Shown here one piece after another: positions 56,217-61,516 of a stretch of 64,000 bases of DNA. Source of the stretch: a virus. Where the stretch lies: positions 532 to 64,531 of IMG/VR virus record IMGVR_UViG_3300030107_004520. One strand, 5' to 3'. Within the stretch, counting starts at the first letter, position 1, and the number at the start of each line of letters is the position of its first letter. The translations under genes and the position numbers were made by a program. Under the pieces are notes generated by a model. It ran no database searches. It saw nothing but the letters and a program-made list of their open reading frames with translations, and was not told where the DNA came from.

Positions 56217-56241
56217 TTTTTTTATTTTTAATTGTTATTAT

Positions 56242-56529
56242 TTACTCTATTGCCATTCCTTCATCTATAACCTCGTCATCTACGCTTGGCATATCACCCG
56301 CACCTTCAGGTTCTCCTTCACCTCCTGATACTTTGTATCCAGTTACTTTTTCTACAGTCTTACCAGTTCCTTCAAGTAATTCTTGAGGCCCTTCATCTTT
56401 TCTTCTTCCCATAAGACGACCTGCAGCGAAACCTGCAGCTGCTCCTAAAAAATTCATTGGACTATTTTCTCCACTTACATGTTTGTGTATGGAGGTTCCC
56501 ATTACGGTTCCTTTTCTTGATCCTTTCAT
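56242..56529 (-). CDS. Small Gly/Ala-rich protein, 95 aa
   Basis: A basic start (MKGSRKGTVMGTSIHKHVSG) is followed by ENSPMNFLGAAAGFAAGRLM, a short Ala/Gly-rich possible membrane-associated helix, and an acidic C-terminus. The SPM motif links it to the tagged proteins around it, although FKMK itself is absent. Function unknown; a minor virion protein is plausible. Confidence 0.6.
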   Translation of the reverse strand: MKGSRKGTVMGTSIHKHVSGENSPMNFLGAAAGFAAGRLMGRRKDEGPQELLEGTGKTVEKVTGYKVSGGEGEPEGAGDMPSVDDEVIDEGMAIE

Positions 56530-56531
56530 AA

Positions 56532-57203
56532 TTATGTTTTTAGAGTTTGTTTTCTTTTATTCCAAGCCATAGCTTGATTCTCGAAATCTTTAAAATTATT
56601 ATATCTTTTCTTCATTTCAGCAGGCATACTAGCCCAAGCTTCCTTGTAGGTTTTTTTCTTATTAGTTGGTAATTTAGTAACACCTTTATTTTTGAGTTCG
56701 TTAGTAGATACCGCTGCCATTTTATTAGAATCTTTTTTACCTACACCAGCGTGCTCAATAATACCTTCAACTATATCTTTAGTTCCAGATGCTTTACTAT
56801 ATACATCCGTATGCTTATCAAATTTTCCTGCAATCCTAGCCCCTTCTCTAAAAGCACCACGTGCTAATTTACCACCTGCAACAACCTGACCTAATCCAGG
56901 TATCATCATTAATGCGTTTGATGCTGCTTCTCCCCATTTTCCTCTAGCTAAAGATATTATTGTATTCGCAGCATCTGCTGCAATACCACCTCCAGGCGTC
57001 ATTCCCATGCCAGTTAAAGCAAGTTGCGTTTTATCTAAGTTTTCAGGTGACGCATACTCCTTTGCTTTAGACCACATACCTTTTAAATCAAATTGCATAG
57101 GTGATCCAACTCCACCTTCAGGCATACCGATACCAAAGTTCTTTTGGAACGGTGTCGAATACCCGGCTGCAGTAGCTTTCATTTTAAAAGGTTTATATTC
57201 CAT
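56532..57203 (-). CDS. FKMK-tagged protein, first gene of the late region, 223 aa
   Basis: I start at the ATG at 57203, which gives MEYKPFKMKATAAGYSTPFQ and aligns with MTYKPFKMK of the 55124-55468 product. An in-frame ATG 18 nt upstream is less likely. A second motif, GVGSPMQFDLKGMW, follows near residue 30. Residues ~60-115 contain small-residue hydrophobic helices (LALTGMGMTPGGGIAADAAN; NALMMIPGLGQVVAGG). The C-terminal half is Lys-rich. It is the promoter-proximal late gene next to the divergent control region. Confidence 0.68.
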   Translation of the reverse strand: MEYKPFKMKATAAGYSTPFQKNFGIGMPEGGVGSPMQFDLKGMWSKAKEYASPENLDKTQLALTGMGMTPGGGIAADAANTIISLARGKWGEAASNALMMIPGLGQVVAGGKLARGAFREGARIAGKFDKHTDVYSKASGTKDIVEGIIEHAGVGKKDSNKMAAVSTNELKNKGVTKLPTNKKKTYKEAWASMPAEMKKRYNNFKDFENQAMAWNKRKQTLKT

Positions 57204-57284
57204 GTTTTTTTTAATTAGCACTATAATCTATATGATTACATGGAAAAGTGGATTTTTACAACTGTGTGACATTAGCTTGTTACT

Positions 57285-57343
57285 CCTATATCCTATAACC
57301 TATATCCTATCCTAGATATTAGGAACTAATATCCTTAGGTATA
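57285..57343. repeat. 7-bp tandem repeats and inverted repeats in the divergent control region
   Basis: Four consecutive units of CCTATAN (starting 57285, 57292, 57299, 57306) are followed by TCCTA-GATAT-TAGGA (57310-57324) and a CCTTAGG palindrome. They lie between the start of the late operon and the first early gene. Iteron-like repeats in such a place are often origin or regulator sites. The block is short, so function is inferred. Confidence 0.5.
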
Positions 57344-57378
57344 GAAAAACATATTATAAATATAGGGGTACTGTGTTG

Positions 57379-57407
57379 CCCCCTCCCTCTACCCCCCTCC
57401 CCTCCCC
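57379..57407 (-). other. G-quadruplex-capable tract
   Basis: On the plus strand five C-runs of 3 to 6 bases (57379-57383, 57385-57387, 57392-57397, 57399-57402, 57404-57407) are separated by 1-4 bases. The minus strand, which is the late-gene coding strand, therefore has five G-runs of at least three within 29 bases. In this AT-rich genome this is strikingly atypical. It lies ~175 bp upstream of the first late gene. Confidence 0.7.
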
Positions 57408-57479
57408 ACAGAAACTCAATCCCTTAACCCAGCCCCGTATGACCCTTTTCACCCCTTTCAATCCTTTTTCAACACTTTC

Positions 57480-57509
57480 TTATTACGAATCATTTCAGAT
57501 AATATATAT
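57480..57509 (+). promoter_or_regulatory. Two-box early motif, copy 1 (diverged)
   Basis: TTATTACGA, then exactly 7 bases, then CAGATAATATATAT. This matches the recurring consensus TAAATACGA-N7-TAGATAATATAAAT with a few changes and the same spacing. The 31-aa peptide gene begins 2 bp after the box. If the AGATAAT part acts like a -10 element, the transcript would start at or next to the ATG. Confidence 0.65.
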
Positions 57510-57511
57510 GT

Positions 57512-57607
57512 ATGAAAACAATAATAGAAATATATAAAATCGGAATTTGTCTCCTCTTCTCACCAATTATAATTACATTCTTAATGGTGAATGAATTGAT
57601 AGACTAG
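57512..57607 (+). CDS. Small single-TM peptide, 31 aa
   Basis: MKTIIEIYKIGICLLFSPII followed by ITFLMVNELID. A short basic/amphipathic start is followed by one hydrophobic segment. It lies directly behind copy 1 of the early motif, which supports it being a real gene despite its length. Early phage peptides of this type often modify host membrane functions or block superinfection; nothing specific can be said. Confidence 0.5.
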   Translation: MKTIIEIYKIGICLLFSPIIITFLMVNELID

Positions 57608-57627
57608 TCGTCAGTGGGTTGTATAAG

Positions 57628-57694
57628 GTCTACCTCTACTATGTAGTTGACAACCGTAGACGAGATGTAGTGTGACCAGATTGGTATGCATCTC
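57628..57694 (+). ncRNA. Structured RNA element, copy A
   Basis: P1 GTCTAC (57628-33) pairs with GTAGAC (57656-61). After CT, hairpin P2 CTAC-TAT-GTAG follows, and then the sequence GACAACC just before the P1 3' strand. P3 starts at the next base: GAGATGTA (57662-69) pairs with TGCATCTC (57687-94), with a GTGTG internal bulge and an ACCA-GAT-TGGT tip. The same order, bulge length and conserved GACAACC and ACCA/TGGT elements recur in copy B, while stem sequences differ but still pair. It does not match a ribozyme or riboswitch that I know. Confidence 0.72.
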
Positions 57695-57712
57695 CAACCT
57701 CAATATGCTGAC

Positions 57713-57742
57713 TAAATACGAACTATAATAGATAATATAAAT
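57713..57742 (+). promoter_or_regulatory. Two-box early motif, copy 2
   Basis: TAAATACGA (57713-57721), 7 bases, TAGATAATATAAAT (57729-57742): a perfect match to the consensus. It stands 29 bp before the 50-aa gene at 57772 and after structured RNA A. Confidence 0.78.
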
Positions 57743-57771
57743 AACTAATAATAATAATTAAATAATTAAAT

Positions 57772-57924
57772 ATGAAAAATAAATTAACTGGAAGATATAT
57801 CCAACATTATTATGACGCAGCAGTAGCTGGCATAATAACAATAGATGAATTCTTCGAATTGTCAATGATTCTACCTACTAGAAATCTATATAAAAGAAAT
57901 TCGCAGATTCTGAATATATTATAA
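57772..57924 (+). CDS. Small early protein, 50 aa
   Basis: Reads MKNKLTGRYIQHYYDAAVAG and continues IITIDEFFELSMILPTRN to a TAA. A basic amphipathic start and mixed helix; no TM segment or motif recognised. A perfect copy of the early motif upstream and a large hairpin 5 bp after the stop make it a self-contained expression unit. Confidence 0.6.
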   Translation: MKNKLTGRYIQHYYDAAVAGIITIDEFFELSMILPTRNLYKRNSQILNIL

Positions 57925-57928
57925 AACA

Positions 57929-57973
57929 GTGACAATAGCCTGTTACTAATACCTCTTAATAGGCTTATGTCAC
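57929..57973 (+). other. Long hairpin after the 50-aa gene
   Basis: GTGACA (57929-34) pairs with TGTCAC (57968-73), and AGCCT (57937-41) pairs with AGGCT (57961-65) across matching 2-base internal loops, closing a 19-nt loop. There is no T-run, so it may stabilise or separate transcripts rather than terminate in the classic way. Confidence 0.6.
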
Positions 57974-58033
57974 AGTGTGGTCTGACTTTGAAATAGCGTT
58001 GAAAGATTATACTCCAACCTACGTCATACTTTC

Positions 58034-58075
58034 TGTGTCATAATGTCATGTCAAGATGTCACATTATTAATCACA
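58034..58075 (+). other. Hairpin immediately upstream of early motif copy 3
   Basis: TGTG/CACA (58034-37, 58072-75) encloses ATAATGT/ACATTAT (58040-46, 58061-67) and an inner CAT/ATG. That is eleven outer pairs in two blocks. It ends 3 bp before the TAAATACGA box at 58079, suggesting an upstream transcript boundary or a regulator-binding inverted repeat. Confidence 0.55.
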
Positions 58076-58078
58076 GGG

Positions 58079-58108
58079 TAAATACGACTCAATTTAGATA
58101 ATATAAAT
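58079..58108 (+). promoter_or_regulatory. Two-box early motif, copy 3
   Basis: TAAATACGA (58079-87), 7 bases, TAGATAATATAAAT (58095-58108): a perfect match. No gene longer than 13 codons follows before the next motif copy, so this one may drive a noncoding or leader RNA. Confidence 0.75.
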
Positions 58109-58234
58109 GTAAACAAACTAAAATGAATAATAAATATAAATTGAATATGACAAATTGTCAGTGACAAAGAGTCATGGTGGTATACCAGTAGTATAAAAAT
58201 ATCAAATAAATAAATTACATACTTTTATACGAAC

Positions 58235-58264
58235 TAAATACGAGATAAAATAGATAATAGAATA
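58235..58264 (+). promoter_or_regulatory. Two-box early motif, copy 4
   Basis: TAAATACGA (58235-43), 7 bases, TAGATAATAGAATA (58251-64). It matches the consensus except for the last bases. It lies 41 bp before the gene at 58306. Confidence 0.74.
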
Positions 58265-58305
58265 AAGATAAATAAATAAATTAATAATTAAATAAAAAAA
58301 AAATT

Positions 58306-58551
58306 ATGTCAGTAGAAAAATTAGAAAAAACTTTAAAATCAAAAAGATTTGTAGTAAGAAAATCATTAATCGGTAAAAATGTAATAATTACATTCACTAA
58401 TAAAAAAGGTGATGAAATAACATATAATCACGATAAAGTGTATGAACTTATGAAAGAAAAACTTGAAACTTTACCATGTTGGGAAAAGTATAAAAGTTAC
58501 ACTGCAACTAATAATATACCATTAGTATGTCGTGGAGTGGAGTTAGTTTAA
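58306..58551 (+). CDS. Hypothetical early protein, 81 aa
   Basis: A basic N-terminal half (VEKLEKTLKSKRFVVRKSLI) is followed by a short strand pair (GKNVIITFTNKKGDEITYNH) and a helical end with two cysteines. No family is recognised. It is driven by motif copy 4, and its 3' region carries structured RNA copy B starting 30 bp after the stop. Confidence 0.7.
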   Translation: MSVEKLEKTLKSKRFVVRKSLIGKNVIITFTNKKGDEITYNHDKVYELMKEKLETLPCWEKYKSYTATNNIPLVCRGVELV

Positions 58552-58581
58552 TAACTCTACTTTTCGTCTCGATATTATAAG

Positions 58582-58652
58582 ATTCACCTTCACCGAGGTA
58601 GGTGACGACAACCGTGAGTACACTGTAGTTGGACCAAAATGGTATATAGTGT
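58582..58652 (+). ncRNA. Structured RNA element, copy B
   Basis: P1 ATTCAC (58582-87) pairs with GTGAGT (58614-19, one wobble). After CT comes P2 TCACC-GAGGTA-GGTGA, then the conserved GACAACC directly before the P1 3' strand. P3 starts at once: ACACTGTA (58620-27) pairs with TATAGTGT (58645-52), with a GTTGG bulge and an ACCA-AAA-TGGT tip. Every helix of copy A is preserved with different bases, so the fold appears to be maintained by compensatory change. It lies after the stop of the 81-aa gene. Confidence 0.72.
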
Positions 58653-58673
58653 GTGTCGAGTATAAATAAACTA

Positions 58674-58714
58674 AGTAGTCTTGGAGTATAAGTGAGTTCG
58701 ATTCTCACACTACT
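58674..58714 (+). other. tRNA acceptor/T-arm-like minihelix
   Basis: AGTAGT (58674-79) pairs with ACTACT (58709-14). Inside is GTGAG-TTCGATT-CTCAC, a perfect 5-bp T-arm with the canonical TTC-R-A-N-N T-loop. A 12-nt segment containing TTGG replaces the D and anticodon arms. It is either a tRNA-like elbow mimic or a degenerate tRNA. A full tRNA cannot be folded here. Confidence 0.45.
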
Positions 58715-58751
58715 ACAATTAAATTAATATAAATTAAATAAATAAATTAGT

Positions 58752-58841
58752 ATGAGTAAGAATTGTGAAAATGCGAGAAATATAGTGTTAGGAGTTTGGA
58801 TAACTCTAGTAAGTATTGTAGTACTATTTTCAAGCTACTAA
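58752..58841 (+). CDS. Small single-TM peptide, 29 aa
   Basis: A polar start (MSKNCENARN) leads into one hydrophobic segment (IVLGVWITLVSIVVLFSSY). The stop overlaps the start of the next gene as TAATG, an arrangement expected for translational coupling, which supports both being genes. Function unknown. Confidence 0.55.
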   Translation: MSKNCENARNIVLGVWITLVSIVVLFSSY

Positions 58842-58963
58842 TGGAGTTATACGAAGCGATACCAATGCCAGATGGTGACCCAATAGAACACTTGAAAATA
58901 ACAGTGATTCTAATAGCTATTTGGTATTTGGTGACGTTAGTGAATGATAAAATTACAAGATAA
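58841..58963 (+). CDS. Small membrane protein, 40 aa
   Basis: An acidic N-terminus (MELYEAIPMPDGDPIEHL) is followed by one TM segment (KITVILIAIWYLVTLV) and a basic end. It is coupled to the 29-aa TM peptide, suggesting a two-component membrane pair. Its TAA stop is also the first three bases of motif copy 5. Confidence 0.55.
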   Translation: MELYEAIPMPDGDPIEHLKITVILIAIWYLVTLVNDKITR

Positions 58964-58990
58964 ATACGAATGTTATTAGATAATATAATA
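58961..58990 (+). promoter_or_regulatory. Two-box early motif, copy 5
   Basis: TAAATACGA (58961-69), 7 bases, TAGATAATATAATA (58977-90). It begins within the stop codon of the preceding gene and lies 13 bp before the next ATG at 59004. Confidence 0.76.
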
Positions 58991-59003
58991 AAGATATAAA
59001 AAT

Positions 59004-59282
59004 ATGAGTAGAAAAATAATACTAGAGTCATACGAGAATAACACTGTTTATGGTGTAAGTGTATTCGATAGTTATGGAGTTGAGCATCACTTAGGTGATA
59101 TTAATGCGAGTGATATAGGAATTTTAAAAATTCATGATAGAAGTATTGCTTCTCATGCTCACCAAATATGGTCAGATGAAGTAGAACCTGAAGAGAATTT
59201 ACTTGGAAATGCTATTAGAGCGTGTAATGAACTTGACAAAGAAAATGGTTTATTAAGAGGAAATAGTGACGGATTAGATTAA
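59004..59282 (+). CDS. Hypothetical early protein, 92 aa
   Basis: A soluble alpha/beta protein: KIILESYENNTVYGVSVFDS, then HHLGDINASDIGIL, and a helical acidic C-terminus (EENLLGNAIRACNELDKENG). No domain is recognised. It heads a run of seven closely packed small genes behind motif copy 5. Confidence 0.7.
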   Translation: MSRKIILESYENNTVYGVSVFDSYGVEHHLGDINASDIGILKIHDRSIASHAHQIWSDEVEPEENLLGNAIRACNELDKENGLLRGNSDGLD

Positions 59283-59293
59283 AAATAGAAATT

Positions 59294-59413
59294 ATGAGAA
59301 TAGAATGTAAATTATGTAAAAGAAATTTAACTGGTCAAGCAATAGCTTTATTAGAAGGTAAAATAAAAGAAATTATTTGCAAATGTCAAGTTAAAAATAA
59401 AATTAAAAAATAG
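59294..59413 (+). CDS. Small zinc-finger-like protein, 39 aa
   Basis: MRIECKLCKRNLTGQAIALL ... IICKCQVKNKIKK. CxxC near the start and CxC near residue 29 could bind one zinc ion, as in tiny phage translational regulators such as Mu Com. The ends are basic. It is too short for firm assignment but well placed in the small-gene cluster with the shared 'ATAGAAATT-ATG' leader. Confidence 0.6.
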   Translation: MRIECKLCKRNLTGQAIALLEGKIKEIICKCQVKNKIKK

Positions 59414-59418
59414 AAATT

Positions 59419-59598
59419 ATGAAATATAAAGACGAATTACAAGAAAAATTAGCAAAAGAATATGGATTAGATATTTTAATTACTAATCATGCTTATGATA
59501 ATAAACCATTTAATGAAAATACTAAAGAGGTATATTTTAAGCAATTTGATAAATTCTTAGCTAAATTAAAAGAAAAAAACGGAATAACTAATTATTAA
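59419..59598 (+). CDS. Hypothetical early protein, 59 aa
   Basis: A helical charged protein (KYKDELQEKLAKEYGLDILI; EVYFKQFDKFLAKLKEKNG). It is preceded by the same TAGAAATTATG leader as its neighbours at 59294 and 59611. No TM segment or motif; function unknown. Confidence 0.6.
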   Translation: MKYKDELQEKLAKEYGLDILITNHAYDNKPFNENTKEVYFKQFDKFLAKLKEKNGITNY

Positions 59599-59610
59599 AA
59601 AATAGAAATT

Positions 59611-59727
59611 ATGAGAAAATTATTAGCAATTATTGCAATCGCTACATTATTAGCGAGTTGCGCAAGTACGCCACATCACGCATGTGGAATCACTGAACTT
59701 AACAAGCAATACTCAAGGTGTAAGTAG
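59611..59727 (+). CDS. Tiny lipoprotein, 38 aa
   Basis: The signal peptide MRKLLAIIAIATLLASC has a good lipobox (LASC). Cleavage would leave a 22-residue lipid-anchored peptide, CASTPHHACGITELNKQYSR and two further residues, with three cysteines. Very small phage lipoproteins are known superinfection-exclusion factors (T5 Llp type) or o-spanins. Its early, non-lysis position favours the former. The stop overlaps the next start (TAGTG). Confidence 0.65.
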   Translation: MRKLLAIIAIATLLASCASTPHHACGITELNKQYSRCK

Positions 59728-59807
59728 TGTTAGGTTGGATGATATTAATAGCGGTAGTATTAACTATGATTAAATGGATTAGAGATGAAGACGAGACTTA
59801 CGAATAA
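59727..59807 (+). CDS. Putative single-TM peptide with GTG start, 26 aa
   Basis: GTG at 59727 overlaps the lipoprotein stop. The product, MLGWMILIAVVLTMIKWIRD and EDETYE, has one TM segment and a charged tail. Coupling to the lipoprotein suggests a small envelope pair. The GTG start and short length make it uncertain. Confidence 0.42.
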   Translation: MLGWMILIAVVLTMIKWIRDEDETYE

Positions 59808-59934
59808 ACAAAAGAGTAGAATCAGGCGGGAATTAGACTTAGAAATGGGTGTAAAACCGCCTAAATCCGCTATATTTAAGAATAAAAAGAAATATAATAG
59901 AAAGAAAAAACATAAAAATGAGCAAGAAAAATAA
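59785..59934 (+). CDS. Small basic protein, 49 aa
   Basis: A strongly basic protein (MKTRLTNKQKSRIRRELDLE; KSAIFKNKKKYNRKKKHKNE) without hydrophobic segments, suggesting RNA or DNA binding. It overlaps the upstream TM peptide frame by 23 nt and the next gene by 17 nt. The pattern resembles small conserved basic phage proteins of unknown role. Confidence 0.58.
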   Translation: MKTRLTNKQKSRIRRELDLEMGVKPPKSAIFKNKKKYNRKKKHKNEQEK

Positions 59935-60136
59935 ATATATAACAGTATTAGATTTTGAAGTAGGAAGAGTATTTCAATATAAAGTGGAACCTTTATGGGA
60001 AAATATGAGACCTAGAGCAGATTATGGAGAATATTTAACTATTAAAGGTCATAATTTAGCTAATTGTGAGTGGATGGTACATGATACTGCTCAAATAATT
60101 ACTAAAGATGACTATAGAGAAGTAATATATAATTAA
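59918..60136 (+). CDS. Hypothetical early protein, 72 aa
   Basis: A small alpha/beta protein: KYITVLDFEVGRVFQYKVEP, ADYGEYLTIKGHNLANCEWM, IITKDDYREVIYN. It is acidic and soluble and not recognised. It is the last gene before motif copy 6, so it probably ends that transcription unit. Confidence 0.65.
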   Translation: MSKKNKYITVLDFEVGRVFQYKVEPLWENMRPRADYGEYLTIKGHNLANCEWMVHDTAQIITKDDYREVIYN

Positions 60137-60147
60137 ATATCACAAAC

Positions 60148-60177
60148 TAAATACGAATACTATTAGATAATAATAAT
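60148..60177 (+). promoter_or_regulatory. Two-box early motif, copy 6
   Basis: TAAATACGA (60148-56), 7 bases, TAGATAATAATAAT (60164-77). The following ATG starts at 60178 with no gap. If AGATAAT is a -10-like element, the mRNA would be leaderless. Confidence 0.76.
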
Positions 60178-60387
60178 ATGATATGTAAATGTAAAAATAT
60201 AATACCTGAGCAACGAGTTAATCTTGGCTACAGTGTGTGTATTAGTTGTTCTACTGTTGAACAGTATGGCTGTGCACCACTAATTAATCATAAAACTGGT
60301 AATTCTATCCAGATTATGTCAAGCAGTGACGCTGCACGTATAGCTAAGTTGACTCAACGCCGAGGTTATGGTACAATGTTAAAATAA
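60178..60387 (+). CDS. Small zinc-finger protein (DksA/TraR-like C4), 69 aa
   Basis: MICKCKNIIPEQRVNLGYSV then CISCSTVEQYG. The CxC-(N)IIPEQR-...-CxxC pattern resembles the zinc-finger end of DksA/TraR proteins (C-x-x-C...IP..R...C-x-x-C). TraR-type phage proteins bind RNA polymerase and alter host transcription. The helical coil of DksA is missing, so this is only a partial match. The start directly abuts motif copy 6. Confidence 0.6.
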   Translation: MICKCKNIIPEQRVNLGYSVCISCSTVEQYGCAPLINHKTGNSIQIMSSSDAARIAKLTQRRGYGTMLK

Positions 60388-60393
60388 AGAAAT

Positions 60394-60543
60394 ATGAATA
60401 GAATAAAATTTTTAAAAGAAGATAAAATAAAGTTGAACGGTATACTTTATAAACCATATAAAATATGTGAATTACCACCAAGTTTTGGTAAAGATATATT
60501 AGAATGGTTCAATTATAAAGGTTATACATATATAGCAGAATAA
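60394..60543 (+). CDS. Hypothetical early protein, 49 aa
   Basis: MNRIKFLKEDKIKLNGILYK then PYKICELPPSFGKDILEWF. A small basic-aromatic, likely beta-rich peptide with no motif. It sits 6 bp after the zinc-finger gene and 1 bp before the next small gene. Function unknown. Confidence 0.58.
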   Translation: MNRIKFLKEDKIKLNGILYKPYKICELPPSFGKDILEWFNYKGYTYIAE

Positions 60544-60544
60544 T

Positions 60545-60640
60545 ATGGAATTAATAGCAATAATAATGGTAGTAGGATATGCTTATGCAATTTACTTAAT
60601 GTTAATGTATATCTACAACAATAATAAAAGAAGATGGTAA
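60545..60640 (+). CDS. Small single-TM peptide, 31 aa
   Basis: MELIAIIMVVGYAYAIYLML followed by MYIYNNNKRRW: one TM segment with a positively charged end. Genes abut on both sides within 1 bp, as expected for a packed phage operon. Function unknown. Confidence 0.52.
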   Translation: MELIAIIMVVGYAYAIYLMLMYIYNNNKRRW

Positions 60641-60641
60641 T

Positions 60642-61178
60642 ATGAATAGAAGAGAATACAATAGTGATCCAAGGTATGCTAAAGTACTAGAGCAGATGGA
60701 TTTACTAGGAATAATGGATATTAGTACAAAAAGACAAGCAGAAAATGGTACGATAGTATGGAAACTACCTATCAAAAACGAGTGGCCAGGAAATCAAGAG
60801 AATGCAACTTGTATTGAAGTAGCTAGTTTTAAAACTGGTTATGTACGTAATCAAAATAGTGCGTATAGTAATTACCAATTAAACAAACGGGTTGATGGTG
60901 AACCAAAATACTATAAACTATCTAATGGTGATTATAGAAAATATACACTCAAAGAATGTGTGTTAATACCAATAGAAATAGATAGATTAGAATACTTAAT
61001 AAGCTATTGTATTAAAAATTATTACATAAAACGAGCTAATAAAGTGGTAAACGGTGAGTATATACCTAAATGGAAAAATGAAGCAGATAAATCTGAGCAA
61101 TTTGCAAAAGGATTTGGTCATGCCAACGAAACACAAGAAGTAGAAGTAATAATTAACGGATTTAGATATAAAATATAA
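60642..61178 (+). CDS. Hypothetical early protein, 178 aa
   Basis: The largest complete product in this region. It is soluble, with KVLEQMDLLGIMDISTKRQA, a beta segment TIVWKLPIKNEWPG, YKLSNGDYRKYTLKECVLIP and an end in VEVIINGFRYKI. No catalytic motif or known family is apparent. Its stop overlaps the next start (TAATG). Confidence 0.72.
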   Translation: MNRREYNSDPRYAKVLEQMDLLGIMDISTKRQAENGTIVWKLPIKNEWPGNQENATCIEVASFKTGYVRNQNSAYSNYQLNKRVDGEPKYYKLSNGDYRKYTLKECVLIPIEIDRLEYLISYCIKNYYIKRANKVVNGEYIPKWKNEADKSEQFAKGFGHANETQEVEVIINGFRYKI

Positions 61179-61309
61179 TGAAAGAATTAAATAAAGAAGA
61201 TAGATTTCTAATAATAGAAGCGATAAACGAGTTAGTAGAAATAATTTCCGAGTGGGAAGATAATGAAGAATGGATTAAAGAATTAAACGATTTATTAAAA
61301 AGATTATGA
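61178..61309 (+). CDS. Small acidic helical protein, 43 aa
   Basis: MKELNKEDRFLIIEAINELV and EIISEWEDNEEWIKEL form one amphipathic acidic helix pair. It is coupled to the 178-aa gene by TAATG and overlaps the next start by ATGA, which supports it as a gene. Function unknown; acidic small proteins like this can act as DNA mimics, but nothing shows that here. Confidence 0.52.
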   Translation: MKELNKEDRFLIIEAINELVEIISEWEDNEEWIKELNDLLKRL

Positions 61310-61443
61310 GATTATTTAAGAAAAGATTAAGTCAAAATGACAAATTATTAAAAAATATAGAAAAATATGAGCAAAAAGAGAAAATTAAACAGCAAGAATC
61401 CAAAATATATGGACAAAAGCCAGTTAAAAGAGCAAAAAGTTAA
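61306..61443 (+). CDS. Small basic helical protein, 45 aa
   Basis: MRLFKKRLSQNDKLLKNIEK then YEQKEKIKQQESKIYGQK: Lys/Gln-rich helix. It overlaps the acidic 43-aa gene by 4 nt and shares 77 nt with the frame at 61367. One of the two overlapping frames may be spurious. Confidence 0.42.
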   Translation: MRLFKKRLSQNDKLLKNIEKYEQKEKIKQQESKIYGQKPVKRAKS

Positions 61444-61516
61444 AGAAAAAAGATTAATATCTAACGTAGATGGAGTAAAAATATACGCTACCTTCTACGA
61501 AGATGACACAAAATAA
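61367..61516 (+). CDS. Small basic protein, 49 aa, in overlapping frame
   Basis: MSKKRKLNSKNPKYMDKSQL then KEQKVKEKRLISNVDGVKIY: basic first half and a short strand pair at the end (DGVKIYATFYED). Its TAA stop forms the first bases of motif copy 7, as copy 5 does with its upstream gene, which favours this frame. It overlaps the 45-aa gene in another frame. Confidence 0.48.
   Translation: MSKKRKLNSKNPKYMDKSQLKEQKVKEKRLISNVDGVKIYATFYEDDTK

Larger units (their letters stand above)
57925..58305 (+). other. 381-bp stretch without a convincing gene
   Basis: It holds two hairpins (57929-57973 and 58034-58075), two copies of the early motif (58079-58108 and 58235-58264), and a TGAC-AAAGA-GTCA hairpin with a TGGTATACCA palindrome near 58160-58190. 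The only reading frame behind the first motif is 13 codons from the ATG at 58123, too short to call. The layout suggests regulatory RNA or a very short leader transcript. Confidence 0.6.

Noticed and set aside
58123-58164. 13-codon frame behind early motif copy 3
   Set aside because: It is too short to separate from chance in AT-rich DNA; recorded only as part of the gene-free stretch.
58621-58716. A complete second tRNA around the T-arm-like hairpin
   Set aside because: No 7-bp acceptor or anticodon arm can be formed; only the acceptor/T-arm minihelix is supported.
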